A stretch of DNA of 64,000 nucleotides from Panulirus ornatus (taxonomy: Eukaryota > Arthropoda > Malacostraca > Decapoda > Palinuridae). The notes beneath the pieces were generated by a model that worked only from the letters and a program-made list of their open reading frames with translations, made no database searches and was not told the origin of the DNA. Both the position numbers and the translations under genes were made by a program. Positions within the stretch are counted from its first letter, which is position 1. Each line of letters begins with the position of its first letter. This document shows, in pieces, positions 9,260 to 21,213 of the stretch. The DNA is taken from the NCBI RefSeq assembly GCF_036320965.1, contig NC_092271.1, positions 24,129,036-24,193,035 of the forward strand, in the 5' to 3' direction.

Positions 9260-10860
9260 TTGGTAAGGTCATTTAATGTATGTATGACTCATGGTGAGGT
9301 GCCTGAGGATTGGCGGAATGCGTGCATAGTGCCATTGTACATAGGCAAAGGGGATAAGAGTGAGTGCTCAAATTACAGAGGTATAAGTTTGTTGAGTATT
9401 CCAGGTAAATTATATGGGAGGATATTGATTGAGAGGGTGAAGGCATGTACAGAGCATCAGATTGGGGAAGAGCAGTGTGGTTTCAGAAGTGGTAGAGGAT
9501 GTGTGGATCAGGTGTTTGCTTTGAAGAATGTATGTGGGAAATACTTAGAAAAGCAAATGGATTTGTATGTAGCATTTATGGATCTGGAGAAGGCATATGA
9601 TAGAGTTGATAGAGATGCTCTGTGGAAGGTATTAAGAATATATGGTGTGGGAGGCAAGTTGTTAGAAGCAGTGAAAAGTTTTTATCGAGGATGTAAGGCA
9701 TGTGTACGTGTAGGAAGAGAGGAAAGTGATTGGTTCTCAGTGAATGTAGGTTTGCGGCAGGGGTGTGTGATGTCTCCATGGTTGTTTAATTTGTTTATGG
9801 ATGGGGTTGTTAGGGAGGTGAATGCAAGAGTTTTGGAGAGGGGGGCAAGTATGAAGTCTGTTGGGGATGAGAGAGCTTGGGAAGTGAGTCAGTTGTTGTT
9901 CGCTGATGATACAGCGCTGGTGGCTGATTCATGTGAGAAACTGCAGAAGCTGGTGACTGAGTTTGGTAAAGTGTGTGAAAGAAGAAAGTTAAGAGTAAAT
10001 GTGAATAAGAGCAAGGTTATTAGGTACAGTAGGGTTGAGGGTCAAGTCAATTGGGAGGTAAGTTTGAATGGAGAAAAACTGGAGGAAGTGAAGTGTTTTA
10101 GATATCTGGGAGTGGATCTGGCAGCAGATGGAACCATGGAAGCGGAAGTGAATCATAGGGTGGGGGAGGGGGCGAAAATTCTGGGAGCCTTGAAGAATGT
10201 GTGGAAGTCGAGAACATTATCTCGGAAAGCAAAAATGGGTATGTTTGAAGGAATAGTGGTTCCAACAATGTTGTATGGTCTGCGAGGCGTGGGCTATGGA
10301 TAGAGTTGTGCGCAGGAGGATGGATGTGCTGGAAATGAGATGTTTGAGGACAATGTGTGGCGTGAGGTGGTTTGATCGAGTAAGTAACGTAAGGGTAAGA
10401 GAGATGTGTGGAAATAAAAAGAGCGTGGTTGAGAGAGCAGAAGAGGGTGTTTTGAAATGGTTTGGGCACATGGAGAGAATGAGTGAGGAAAGGTTGACCA
10501 AGAGGATATATGTGTCGGAGGTGGAGGGAACAAGGAGAAGTGGTAGACCAAATTGGAGGTGGAAAGATGGAGTGAAAAAGATTTTATGTGATCGGGGCCT
10601 GAACATGCAGGAGGGTGAAAGGAGGGCAAGGAATAGCGTGAATTGGAGCGATGTGGTATACCGGGGTTGACATGCTGTCAGTGGATTGAATCAGGGCATG
10701 TGAAGCGTCTGGGGTAAACCATGGAAAGCTGTGTAGGTATGTATATTTGCGTGTGTGGACGTATGTATATACATGTGTATGGGGGTGGGTTGGGCCATTT
10801 CTTTCGTCTGTTTCCTTGCGCTACCTCGCAAACGCGGGAGACAGCAAAAAAAAAAAAAAA
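9259..10860 (+). pseudogene. RTE-like LINE, longest RT copy in the window (frameshifted)
   Basis: The + frame from 9260 encodes 347 residues of non-LTR reverse transcriptase. Visible motifs, counted from its first Met, are NYRGISLLS (38-46), GFRSGRG (74-80), FMDLEKAYDRVD (106-117), LRQGCVMSPWLFNLF (165-179) and the catalytic LLFADDTALVADS (212-224), then NKSKVIRYS. At about 10279 one extra base (GGTCTGCG where other copies have GGTTGCG) shifts the frame. The remainder, EAWAMDR to VVYRG, continues from about 10281. No endonuclease precedes the RT; the copy starts at a (TA)n tract, so it is 5'-truncated. The tail is the short 3' UTR plus poly(A) at about 10847-10860. The RTE-like assignment is inference from the RT and the VLEMRCLRTMCGVRW-type C-terminus. 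Confidence 0.92.
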
Positions 10861-12889
10861 TGCTTATTATATTTATTACACTTGATCACTGTGTCCTGTG
10901 TTAATGAGATGGCATTGTTGATTGTTACCCATGCTGTTTCAGCTAGCATAATAAAAAAGAATAGATGTATTATTGGGTAAATCATGTTTTTATATCATAC
11001 TTTGAAGGAAAGAAAGTAGCTATTTTTGTGTCCAAAAATGGCAAACTTTACAGGGTTCAGAGGAGGTATACTGTATATCACAGAAATGAATAGAGATTTT
11101 GAAATCAAAGCAACATAGAGAAATGAGAGTATAGTGTTATATTCAAGTGTATCATCTAGTGTAAATCATAGAGTGTGATTTGTTGTTCACGTGGGCACCA
11201 CAACACCAATTAAGTACTGAGGCACCTAAGAATGCAATAAATGGTTGGATTTTGTGATGTTTTCAGTTGTCCTATATGAAATTCAGGCAAAAGCATAAGT
11301 ATATGGAAGAAATTTGGGTGTCTGACATACATGAAACATTTCCAAATGATGTTAGGAAACATCCTCTAGGCCATTTGAAATATTTGTAGGCCATATTCTC
11401 CTCAAGTCAGCCATTCAGAAGTATTGGTTATAAAAATAGATATTTCAACTGAATGTTGAAACTGTCCTAAAATATGCAAGGAGTTAGTTTTAGACAATAG
11501 AATGTAACAGTTCAGTTGATTACAGTACCCCAATTATTAAGTATATTGTAATAGCATAAACATAATATTTACTGAATTGGTAAGAGGGAGTAACCAGTGA
11601 ACCAGTGTTTTGATTTTTATTGTCACAGACTTACTTTAGTTTATCTTCAGATTCAGTTCTGAATAAAGAAATTATCTAAACAAAATACATATATTCACCT
11701 GCAAGGAAATTGATATGAAACACATCCTAAAACAGCAAACTTCTTTTTCTTTGGCCTACAGCACTGGCTCTTAAAAAAGGTACATATGAATGATTGATTG
11801 TTAAGTATAGCAGGCATGATTTTTCTTGTCATTGGTAATGCATGTTGCTATTTGATCACCTAGTTGAGACTTAGCTTATGTGGTTTGCTAGGCATGCTGT
11901 GCCATGTGTAATATATCTAGGATACAAGGCATGATTCATTTAGTGTATTATCAGGCATGACATAGTCATGTTATATACAAGGAATGATAAGTGTGGTTTT
12001 GTAGGAATTATCTGAGTTCCAAAATGTAGTATATAGTATCTGATTTGCTAAGCATGGAGATGATGTACAGTGTCGATTACAAGATAGAGTGTTATTGATT
12101 TTACATGACTGTGCTTACACATATCTAATTATGTGTTCGTTATTTATAGTGAGCTAAAGTGAAAGGATATGTTAAATGTTAAGGGTTGGTTATTACTATT
12201 CTGTGGTAATGTGAACTGTTTTTTAACATTGGAGGATGGGAGATGACTCGTAGAATTATTGAAATAGAATTGAATTGGAAGGTAGAGGGATGAGAGAAAT
12301 TTTTCTCAAATAGAAGAATGCATTCTTTTGAGTGAATATATTTTCATTTAGAATTATACATGTGAATTATCACATGAGCTGCAATTTATATTTAGGAATG
12401 GTGGTGAGATAGTGATGTATGCATAGGAAAACAAGACAGTGTGTTACATGATGTCTTCTGTACAAAGTAGGAAACATTTGAGAAAATGTTTTGGGTTGGA
12501 GGTGACTGAAAAGTTTAAACATTGCATTTATTCATTTCTAGCATTGCTTCCCAAGTTTGTAAGTATTGTTTTGTAAGTATGTATGAGAGTAAGATTTTAC
12601 TTCCTGTTGTACATGAAAGTTTTGTATGTCTTTGTGTATGGGGTTGGCACTACAGAGAACAGTGCAGGTTTGGGAGGCCAAACCTGACTAATTATTCTGT
12701 GGTAATTATATTATTATATTGGATAATGTGTGTCCATAGTATCTAATAACAAAAGTTTCAGAAATCTGTTAAATTTTTTTTGAAACACAACGTTTTCATT
12801 TGAATTATTGGAGGAGTTGAAAATTAGAAATACCTTTATTCAAAAGTGCTTGTCTGTTTCATGAAATGTTAACAGACAGACTGCAAGAT
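10861..12889. other. Intron 3 spacer, nothing recognised
   Basis: AT-rich sequence with no long frame and no repeat family known from the rest of the window. Between about 11780 and 12080 short phrases like AGGCATGAT and TAGTGTATTATC recur loosely, but no clear period can be established. Confidence 0.5.
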
Positions 12890-13545
12890 TGGGGATATCA
12901 GGAGGCAACAACAATTTTAGGAATGTTCCAAGGTGATATGAGTAGCATATGAATGCCAAGTACCTGGGAGTGGACTTTACAATGGATGGAACTCTAATGA
13001 GTCATAGGTTGGGAGAGGTTGGGTTACATTCTTGGGTGCTTTGATTAGTGTGGCAAGAGAGGTCAGCGACTCACAGGGGAAAGAAGGGTACGTTTGAATG
13101 TATAGCTGTCTCAGCAATGTTTTATGAATGTAAGTCTTCAGCCCTGGATGCAAAAGAAAGAAAGGGGGTAGACATGTTAGAAGTGAAATTCTTGGACAAT
13201 ACATTTTATTAGGTGAGTTGATCATGTAAGGAATGACAGTGTAAGAGAGAAGTGCGGGAGTAAGCACAATATGATGAAGAAAGTTGATTAGGGTGTGCTG
13301 AAATAGTCTGGACATATGGAGAGAATGAGTGAAGAAGAACTGATTAAGAGGATTTACATTTCATAAATGGATTGTGGAAAGGGGAGAAGGAGACCAGTAA
13401 GGGGATTGAAAGATGAAGTGAAAGTTGCTTTGGGTCAGTTAGATCTGAACATTAAGGGAGGGTGAGAGGCATGTGTGGTATAGAGTGAATTTGATCTGTG
13501 TGGTATACATTGCCTGTCTTTTTCTGTCTGATTAACACCATGCTG
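12890..13545 (+). pseudogene. Old, decayed LINE relic related to the RTE-like family
   Basis: On the + strand, degenerate matches to the LINE C-terminus appear in order: TACCTGGGAGTGGACTTTAC (YLGVDL), GATGGAACT (DGT), AGTCATAGGTTGGGAGAGG (SHRLGEG), ATGTTTTATGAATGTAAG (MLYGCE-like), GTAAGGAATGACAG..AGAGAGAAGTG, and GGACATATGGAGAGAATGAG (GHMERM). Indels and stops are frequent. It is much older than the copies at 5-10 kb. Confidence 0.75.
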
Positions 13546-13583
13546 CCATATCATCCAACTTATAATGATGAACATCATTGCAG

Positions 13584-13682
13584 GCTATTAAGGAACCTGA
13601 GGGAGATGAACATACCATAGTTACAGTTGAAAACCCAGCTGCTGTAAACCCCGAGGAAACCAACTTTGTGTATGAAAACAAG
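13584..13682 (+). CDS. d4: d4/DPF family protein, exon 4 (linker)
   Basis: A 99-base, phase 0/0 exon between CATTGCAG and AAG|GTAAAG encodes 33 residues: A-I-K-EPEGDEHTIVTVENPAA, then V-N-P-EETNFVYENK. It joins exon 3 and exon 5 without a break. The sequence is acidic and hydrophilic and shows no known motif. In DPF proteins the segment between Requiem_N and the zinc finger is variable, so family similarity cannot confirm it. Support comes from clean splice sites, compatible phase and coding-like composition against an AT-rich background. Because its length is a multiple of three it could be skipped without frameshift. Confidence 0.82.
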
Positions 13683-13989
13683 GTAAAGTTTCTGCAACTC
13701 TTACATTTGCATTTTATACCAATCTAATGTGAAACCTTGCACTCATTGCATGATATTTTTCAGAAGTACAGAGCTGTTTGTCTTGTATGGCATACTCATT
13801 AATGAAATGTGGAATATTGAAATTTATGGTATAATGGGAAAAATAGGGAAAATAGAAGAAAATATTAAAACAGTTTGTAGTTAGTGTGACCAGGTGACTT
13901 TTTCTGTACCTGAATATCCCCACTATCTTTGGGAGATAATATCAGGAACAAAGGAATGATGGCCTTGTTTGTACACATTCACTACTTAT

Positions 13990-14270
13990 CTCTTGTATTT
14001 AATGTACTAAAACCATAGCCCACCATCCATGGCCAAGCCCTACAGACTGCCTTTACTGGTTGATATTCCCTGTTTCAGCCCACCGACAGGACATTGCTTC
14101 CTCCATATACCACATAAATCCAATTCTATCGTGTACACATCTCTTGTGCTTCTGAATGTTCAGTCCCTGGGTCCCATTTGGTCCCTCCTGTCACCCTCCT
14201 ATGTCTAATGTATTATACCCACTGTATGATCTATGTTTGCCTCCACCAACCCCTAGATATGTGCCCTCCC
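13990..14270 (-). pseudogene. Decayed LINE 3' end (minus strand)
   Basis: Degenerate matches to the antisense LINE 3' region appear: CATGGCCAAGCCCTACAGAC, CCACCGACAGGACATTGC, ATATACCACATAAATCCAAT, and TTCTGAATGTTCAGTCCCTG (compare TCCTGCATGTTCAGGCCCCG in young copies). It is too decayed to translate. Confidence 0.65.
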
Positions 14271-14334
14271 GTACTGTCACTGAAATGCTTTGTTTATTTA
14301 TATCTAAATAATAAATATTTTCAAGACTAGAACT

Positions 14335-14698
14335 TTAGAAGGGAGAGAGATAGGTTGGTTGGAAAGTGAGTTTGAATGGAGGAAGTGGACTGTTTAAATA
14401 CGTAAGAGTGGACATGGATCCATGGGAGCTAAAGTAAGCTATATATTGGGTGAGGGGGTAAAGGTCTTGGGCACTTTGAAAAGTATGTAGATAGAAAGGT
14501 CACTCTCTTTTAGGGCAAAAATTAGTCTGTTTGGTGATATAGTAGTCTTGAGAGTGTTGTATGGATGCAAGGCATGATCCTTGGGTGAAAATGTACAGAA
14601 GAGGATGGATAGGTTTGAAGTGAAATTTTTTGAGGACGGTATTTGGTATGAGGAGAGTTGATGGAAAAAGAAGTTATAGGGTGCTTACATAAGAGAGG

Positions 14699-14778
<80 letters not shown>

Positions 14779-14880
14779 AGCAAGAAAACTTGTGTGAGAG
14801 AGCAGAAGAGGGTGTTCTAAAAGGGTTTGAACATAGAGAGGATGAGTGAGGAAAGGCTAACTATGTACCCAGCAGGGCTT
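14335..14880 (+). pseudogene. Decayed LINE relic interrupted by a GA tract
   Basis: The + strand shows weak matches to the LINE: GTGAGTTTGAATGGAGGAAG, ACGTAAGAGTGGACATGG (YLGVDL-like), GGGTGAGGGGGTAAAGGTCT, GTGTTGTATGGATGCAAGGC (MLYGCE) and AGAGCAGAAGAGGGTGTTCT. It is broken by the (GA)n tract at 14701-14774, which probably grew from the purine-rich AGAGAGATG codons of the element. Confidence 0.7.
14701..14774. repeat. (GA)n microsatellite
   Basis: A perfect AG dinucleotide run of about 74 bases inside a decayed LINE copy, at the point where young copies read GTAAGAGAGATGTGTGG. Confidence 0.97.
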
Positions 14881-15331
14881 GATAATTTTTTCCTTTCTTG
14901 ACTGCAGAGTCTCAGACTGAAAAACGTTTCTTCTAAGAGTCTGTAGCAGTGTTGCCATTTTTGATATTTTGCCAGCGATTCAAGTGAATTAGACCTCCAA
15001 TCTATTAGGTAAATTTGTAATCCAGTGGCTGGCTTTTTTTTTTTTAAGTGTGTTGTTTTAAAGAATGCCAGGTCGAATTTTAACCATTTGGCTTAAATGA
15101 ATTTCAATAAGTTAATTTTTTCTTAAGATATTTCTTGTAAGATTTAGATGACCCCCAAAATTCCAGCAGCATGTTGTTGTGCTGGTTGACTTTTTCAATC
15201 CTTGACTAGGTTACTTAGGTAAATTTATCTCCTCAGGATGCAGATACTTTGACTGGGCAGGACAGTTTGATTCTTTTTTTTATTAGAGAAATATTTCCTC
15301 CACTTAGTGCACTTTCTCCATTTCCTTTTAG

Positions 15332-15472
15332 GAGCCATACTACTTTGATGATTCAGCATTCTTAGAAGAGGAAGAGGAAGAACCTGATGATGATGATGAT
15401 GACACATACTCAACACGTGCCACACCAACCCGAAAGAGGAAAAAAGCTCCAAAAGTTCCCAAACCTGTGAAA
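15332..15472 (+). CDS. d4: d4/DPF family protein, exon 5 (acidic patch and basic NLS-like stretch)
   Basis: Between TTTCCTTTTAG and AAA|GTAAGG this 141-base phase 0/0 exon encodes 47 residues (131-177). It starts EPYYFDDSAFLEEEEEEP, continues with six Asp and TYSTRATP, and ends with the strongly basic TRKRKKAPKVPKPVK. An acidic run next to a Lys/Arg cluster before the zinc finger is the usual layout of DPF proteins; the basic cluster looks like a nuclear localisation signal (inference). It lies in frame between exons 4 and 6. The D/E run is encoded by GAT/GAG-type repeats, which may vary in length between alleles. Confidence 0.9.
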
Positions 15473-16669
15473 GTAAGGGTGCAATATTGATAGATTTCAT
15501 GTAATAAGCTTTGTATTCTTACTCAGATTTTCATTATGTGGTTGACACACATAATGGCTCTCTTCATCATGCAGTTAATGATATTTGTTAGATAAGAATA
15601 ATTCCTACAATACAATGGCAGTCCATTTACCAGTTTGTAAGGCTCCAGTAGATGTTTTATTTTCTTGGAAAGGTGAAAAAACTATCCTTAGCAATGTACA
15701 CAAGCTGTTTATCCAGGCATTTTGTATTTTAGGAGTTTGTATATATGGGGAGATGCCTTATCTAAATGGCTATCCAGAACAACAGAATGGCTGCTTGGAG
15801 ATATGCACTTAGTTGGGTCCTTTCATTAGGGATAAATTATCTAGTGGATCTCTTTGCCATTGAGGCAGATGTCTTGTTGATGGTACACCTCCTCCCTGAC
15901 ATACGTCCGAGTTCCATTCTGACCAGTCAGTCTGATCTTGACGTGGACATAAGTCGGATGCATGTCAGCGTGGCATGTAGAATTCCTATGCCTGTACAAC
16001 ATTCTTTTGTCCTGCTCAATTTCTGTCATGATTATCTTACTTTTTATTAACCATCTTTATTATATGATTCTGTAATTTCTTTTTGCATTTTATTTAAGAT
16101 TCTTTGGTTCATATTTCATTATTTCTATTTTTCAATTTATATTTTTCTGGTCATATGTCCAGATGGTCATAAGTCATATAGGTTGTATGAAGGGGATCAG
16201 GTGTATATACCTCTTCGATCTTTGACAAGGGCAGTAGTAATAGATACCCGTATTGTGGAGTGGAACTTTTAGAACCAAATTTATTTTTTTCCCCGTGTAG
16301 ATCTTCATGGGAAAGTTCTCTTACTAACTGGTTTATGGGATTGGTGACTCTTGTAGCCCAGAGAAACAACCATGGTGCCAGAAATTTCAGCTTTGCATTT
16401 CTGTTTGACTGATTTCTCTAGTTTTTCTCAACCACCACAACCTTGGTTAAGGAACCTAATGTTAAAACTCTCAGTTTTGAAATTTACTGATGAATTGTCT
16501 TAGATATTTGTACATTTGGGGATTGAGAAAGCATTTGATTGTGATCTCCATAATATTTGTTCCTTTACTCAGAGATGATATTATTGGGCTGGGAAACTCT
16601 CCTTATCGTTCTTTGACGTTTTATACTCATCTGAGGTTTGGAAGGCCTTCTGTATAGAGTTCTTTTCTC
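15473..16669. other. Intron 5 spacer, nothing firm recognised
   Basis: No coding sequence is supported. A CpG-bearing patch at about 15890-15965 (ACATACGTCCGAGTTCC..GACGTGGACATAAGTCGG) has ends that resemble inverted repeats and might be a small DNA-transposon fragment, but no complete element can be delimited. Confidence 0.4.
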
Positions 16670-17310
16670 AAGATTTTCATGGCCTCCTCCTCTGTACATC
16701 CCTATTTATAGCCCATGCCTTGCGTCCATACATTATTGGGACAATTTTACGTTTAAACACTCATTTTCTCATATCTGCCCTTTGCCCTTCATACATACTG
16801 CACTGAAACCAGTGCCCTCTGTCCACAGTCAAACCCTACAGACATATCTGTGGTTTGTGAACACTTGCACATGCCCTAGTTCTGTCCACAATCAGCATGT
16901 CACTCTCAGTATACTTCATTGCTTTCCATGTATGCCTCTCATCCTCTTGCATGCTCAGGCTCTAATTACACAGAACATCTTTCACTCAGTCCTTCAATCT
17001 CCAATTTGCTCCCTTTTTTTCTTGTCCCATCTACTTCTTTCATGTTTACTCTCTTAGTCAGCCTTTCCTCACTCATCTTTTTCATATGCTCTTCAGCTCT
17101 CTAAACCATACTCTTTCTCACTTTCCCATCTCTTTCATATCCTGTCATTTTTTACATGATCAGCACTCATACCATATATTTTCCTCAGGTATTGAATTCT
17201 GAAACATGCACCATCTTCTGTACTTTATACCTGCGGTCCATGCCTTGCATCTGTGCTACACTGCCAGGACTGCAGTACCAATAGACAGACCTATCTTTAC
17301 CAATTGTGAT
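16670..17310 (-). pseudogene. Decayed LINE relic, two nested or adjacent pieces (minus strand)
   Basis: Antisense matches to the RTE-like LINE: TATAGCCCATGCCTTGCGTC and CATACATTATTGGGACAATT near 16709-16748; then a 3' UTR-like piece (CACTGAAACCAGTGCCCTCT); then TGCATGCTCAGGCTCTAATT, TCACTCAGTCCTTCAATCTC and TCATATGCTCTTCAGCTCTC near 16950-17105; and ATGCCTTGCATCTGTGC near 17240. The 3' UTR appears between two RT-end fragments, so two copies are involved. Confidence 0.7.
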
Positions 17311-17970
17311 TTCTCTTTCGGTATTATGGAAAGAGTTTTACTCTCTTAGGGCCCCTGTCTTTTGTGCTTCCCATATAATCGAGAAGACTTTTTAATCTTT
17401 GTAAGCTGTTGGCATTCTGTCTCCTTACTTAGGTCATCCAAACCATCTTCTCCCCTTACACTAAACCAGTATTTCTGGACATCATTTTTGACCAGCCTCT
17501 TTTTCACCTTGGTATTTCATGAAGAATTGTTCACTGTCATCATCAACCAGTTGGTTGATGTGTGTGTGTGTGTGTACATGTTTATGTATTTAGAAATGGT
17601 TGATTGGTAAATTGGAAGATGTTTTGATGTGTGCTGCCAGAGCAGTTTTCTTGAAAGAGTATCAAGAAAAATGTCTCCTTAACCTAGAATTGGGCTAAGA
17701 AAAGGGAGTCTCATAGTCAATTTTTTTTCCATATATTCTGTAAGTCATTTCCCTATAATGAATAAAATACATTATCAGACTCATAGGGTTGGCAAATTGG
17801 AAACCATATCATGGTGTGTGCAGCAGGAGCAGTAGTTTTGGGAAGAGTATCAAGAAACATGTTTCATTAGCTTAGAATTAGGCTAAGAAGTCTTTTAGAC
17901 CGAGCACTCATTTCTGTATATTTTGTTAGCTATTACCTCTAATCTAGAACTGATTATTGTGCATTGTCAG

Positions 17971-18067
17971 ACTCCAAGCAGCCGTGGGAGAAGGAAGAAG
18001 GAGGTGCAGCCAAAAACTCCAGTTGAAGGTGATGAGGAAACTCCTGGCAAACCTTATGAGTGCCAGC
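17971..18067 (+). CDS. d4: d4/DPF family protein, exon 6 (basic region, start of C2H2 finger)
   Basis: After GCATTGTCAG the exon encodes residues 178-209 in phase 0, T-P-S-S-RGRRKKEVQPKTP, VEGDEETPG, KPYECQ, and ends in phase 1 at C|GTAAGT. KPYECQ carries the first cysteine (C208) of the Kruppel-type C2H2 finger that all DPF proteins have between the linker and the PHD fingers. The finger is completed by exon 7, 30 kb downstream. TP and SS sites next to RGRRKK look like a regulated nuclear signal, but this is inference. Confidence 0.92.
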
Positions 18068-20028
18068 GTAAGTTAACATTTTCTGTTTGTAAGTTAGATT
18101 TTCTGTATGAGAAATATGACATCCAAACTCTTGAATATTCTATACATGAAGAAATTGTTGACATTTCTTTTGAACATAGGAACTTATTAGACTCAAATAT
18201 CACAGCATTCCAGTTAACTATAGCATAATGTCAGACTTTATGAATTTAGAGTGACATATGTTTATTTAATCAAAGGGTCCTGAACTTTGGCTATAATGGA
18301 AATGGTATTTAAAATGGCTGAGCCTACATAACTGTGCTGTCTGATGTGTCTTTGATTTGTTGTTTATTGATTTGACCAATTAAAAACCAATTTAGTATTC
18401 CAGACAATCTGCCATGTGTATAGATATGAATAGGTTCCTAATTTATATTCTAAATTTGTCAAAGAGATTAGCGAGGTTCTCATGTAGCACATTTATCAAG
18501 AAATGAATTGTTGCTATAGGGAAAGTGCTGTCACCATCCAGCTCGAGGAAATGAGTTAGATCTTGAGCTTTGCATGATGTGTTTTGCCCCTATATATAAA
18601 TTCAGGGTTAATCCCTCTTTTGCAAGGCTCTGGACTAACTCTTAAATTTACTTCTTTGAGGTGCTCATTCCTTGATATGAAAACGGCATAACATACTTTA
18701 ACATTAGCTGATTTTTTTTTTTTTTTAGAGTTTTATCTGTCAGTAAGCAGCATAACAACACATCTATGAAGAATTACGAGTTAAAGTATATGATTAAAGG
18801 CCTTTAGTTATTTCCTCAAGGGGCGCTGGACACGACAATATAGAAATGATGTAATTAGATAGCTAATCAGAATAAACTTTTCTTCTGTATTTTTCTTTTA
18901 GTATAATAGCTGAGATGGCTATCATAGAGAACATGAATTAAACAGGGGTCAGAATACTTACCAGCTTGTAAAGGGGAGGAAGGAACTGAAAGTCTTTCTA
19001 CATTTATTTGATTTTAATGATTTATCATTGGGGAAAAAATCTAGTTTTCTCATGAATGAGGCTGATGTTTGGCATTTATAGCATTGATAAACAGCTTATT
19101 CCTTGCTCAGTGACCCTGTTTGTGATGAAGTGTCTTTGTATTGATGTGAAGTCTCTTTCAGTTAAAGGGTATAGACCATTGTGTCTGGTTATTGGATTCC
19201 TGTGTATATTGAACAGTGTATCTCTGTCAGTGTTATAGAATTTCATAGATGTTTTAGAAACTTATGAAGTAACCACAGAGTCTTTGCTTCTGTGAAGATG
19301 ATAGTTGCACTTTGTTTAATCATTCCTCATATGGCCTGTGTCTTAATCTTGGAAATATTCATGTTGGCCTCTTTTAGACTCTTAGAAGTCTGTCTTGGTC
19401 TTTTTGGAAACTTGGATAACAGAACTGTACCACATCCATAACCCTTAAATGCCAGGAGTCTTTATGTGGAGACTCTTCATGCAGTGCTAGGTGTCTTCAT
19501 ATAAGAGCTATATTTTGTGGGCTTTATTCAAATCTCCCGCCAGGGTTTTGACATTGTTAAACTGCTAAATATTGCCATGGTCATTGTAGATATCTTTTTA
19601 GAGAATACCACCATCTTGAAGCAATTCTTTTACATTACAGATATAGATATGTGTGAATACAGTATATGTAAATATGTGTATATATAACTGCAAATATGTA
19701 ATTAATCCTAATGAATACTGATAAATGTCATTTCTGCCCTTGAGTTGCCCTCTGCCAGTGGGCTGTTAGGGGTGAGGCATTAAAGGCTAAGAAGTGGCAC
19801 TGGAGTTTCACCAGTTATGGAGACTTCTGCTGTGGCCATCTCCTTGAGGTGGATAGAAGTGTCATTTAGTAAATTTGCATCATGAGAATCACCCTCCACT
19901 GTGCTTCTCCCTCCTTCTTTACCTAACTACCCCTCAGAAATACAAACTATACATTAGCTGTAGGACTAAGCCTCAGCCATAGCTCACTTCTTTATACAGA
20001 TTTTTTTTTATGTTTTATTTTAATTTAT
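18068..20028. other. Start of intron 6, no gene or repeat recognised
   Basis: AT-rich intron sequence of about 2 kb. Short open frames (for example 19056-19238) lack codon bias, splice context or known motifs. No LINE or SINE traces are seen until the copy beginning at about 20029. Confidence 0.5.
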
Positions 20029-21213
20029 CGAGGATGTAAGGCATGTGTACGTGTAGGAAGAGAGGAAAGTGATTGGTTCTCAGTGAATGTAGGTTTGCGG
20101 CAGGGGTGTGTGATGTCTCCATGGTTGTTTAATTTGTTTATGGATGGGGTTGTTAGGGAGGTGAATGCAAGAGTTTTGGAAAGAGGGGCAAGTATGAAGT
20201 CTGTTGGGGATGAGAGAGCTTGGGAAGTGAGTCAGTTGTTGTTCGCTGATGATACAGCGCTGGTGGCTGATTCATGTGAGAAACTGCAGAAGCTGGTGAC
20301 TGAGTTTGGTAAAGTGTGTGAAAGAAGAAAGTTAAGAGTAAATGTGAATAAGAGCAAGGTTATTAGGTACAGTAGGGTTGAGGGTCAATTCAATTGGGAG
20401 GTGAGTTTGAATGGAGAAAAACTGGAGGAAGTGAAGTGTTTTAGATATCTGGGAGTGGATCTGGCAGCGGATGGAACCATGGAAGCGGAAGTGGATCATA
20501 GGGTGGGGGAGGGGGCGAAAATTCTGGGAGCCTTGAAGAATGTGTGGAAGTCGAGAACATTATCTCGGAAAGCAAAAATGGGTATGTTTGAAGGAATAGT
20601 GGTTCCAACAATGTTGTATGGTTGCGAGGCGTGGGCTATGGATAGAGTTGTGCGCAGGAGGATGGATGTGCTGGAAATGAGATGTTTGAGGACAATGTGT
20701 GGTGTGAGGTGGTTTGATCGAGTAAGTAACGTAAGGGTAAGAGAGATGTGTGGAAATAAAAAGAGCGTGGTTGAGAGAGCAGAAGAGGGTGTTTTGAAAT
20801 GGTTCGGGCACATGGAGAGAATGAGTGAGGAAAGATTGACCAAGAGAATATATGTGTCGGAGGTGGAGGGAACGAGGAGATGAGGGAGACCAAATTGGAG
20901 GTGGAAAGATGGAGTGAAAAAGATTTTGTGTGATCGGGGCCTGAACATGCAGGAGGGTGAAAGGAGGGCAAGGAATAGAGTGAATTGGAGCGATGTGGTA
21001 TACCGGGGTTGACGTGCTGTCAGTGGATTGAATCAAGGCATGTGAAGCGACTGGGGTAAACCATGGAAAGCTGTGTAGGTATGTATATTTGCGTGTGTGG
21101 ACGTATGTATATACATGTGTATGGGGGTGGGTTGGGCCATTTCTTTCGTCTGTTTCCTTGCGCTACCTCGCAAACGCGGGAGACAGCGACAAAGCAAAAA
21201 AAAAAAAAAAAAA
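20029..21213 (+). pseudogene. RTE-like LINE copy, 5'-truncated, nonsense mutation
   Basis: The copy starts inside RT at ATCGAGGATGTAAGGC (YRGCKA). The frame 20083-20883 contains LRQGCVMSPWLF, LLFADDTALVADS and NKSKVIRYS, and reads to VSEVEGTRR, where AGA to TGA makes a stop at 20881-20883. Sequence after the stop continues in the same frame to VVYRG. The short 3' UTR and an A run (about 21196-21213) follow. No endonuclease or N-terminal RT is present. Confidence 0.92.

Noticed and set aside
11780..12080. Possible second minisatellite (AGGCATGAT phrases)
   Set aside because: Recurrence is irregular and no stable unit could be defined by reading.
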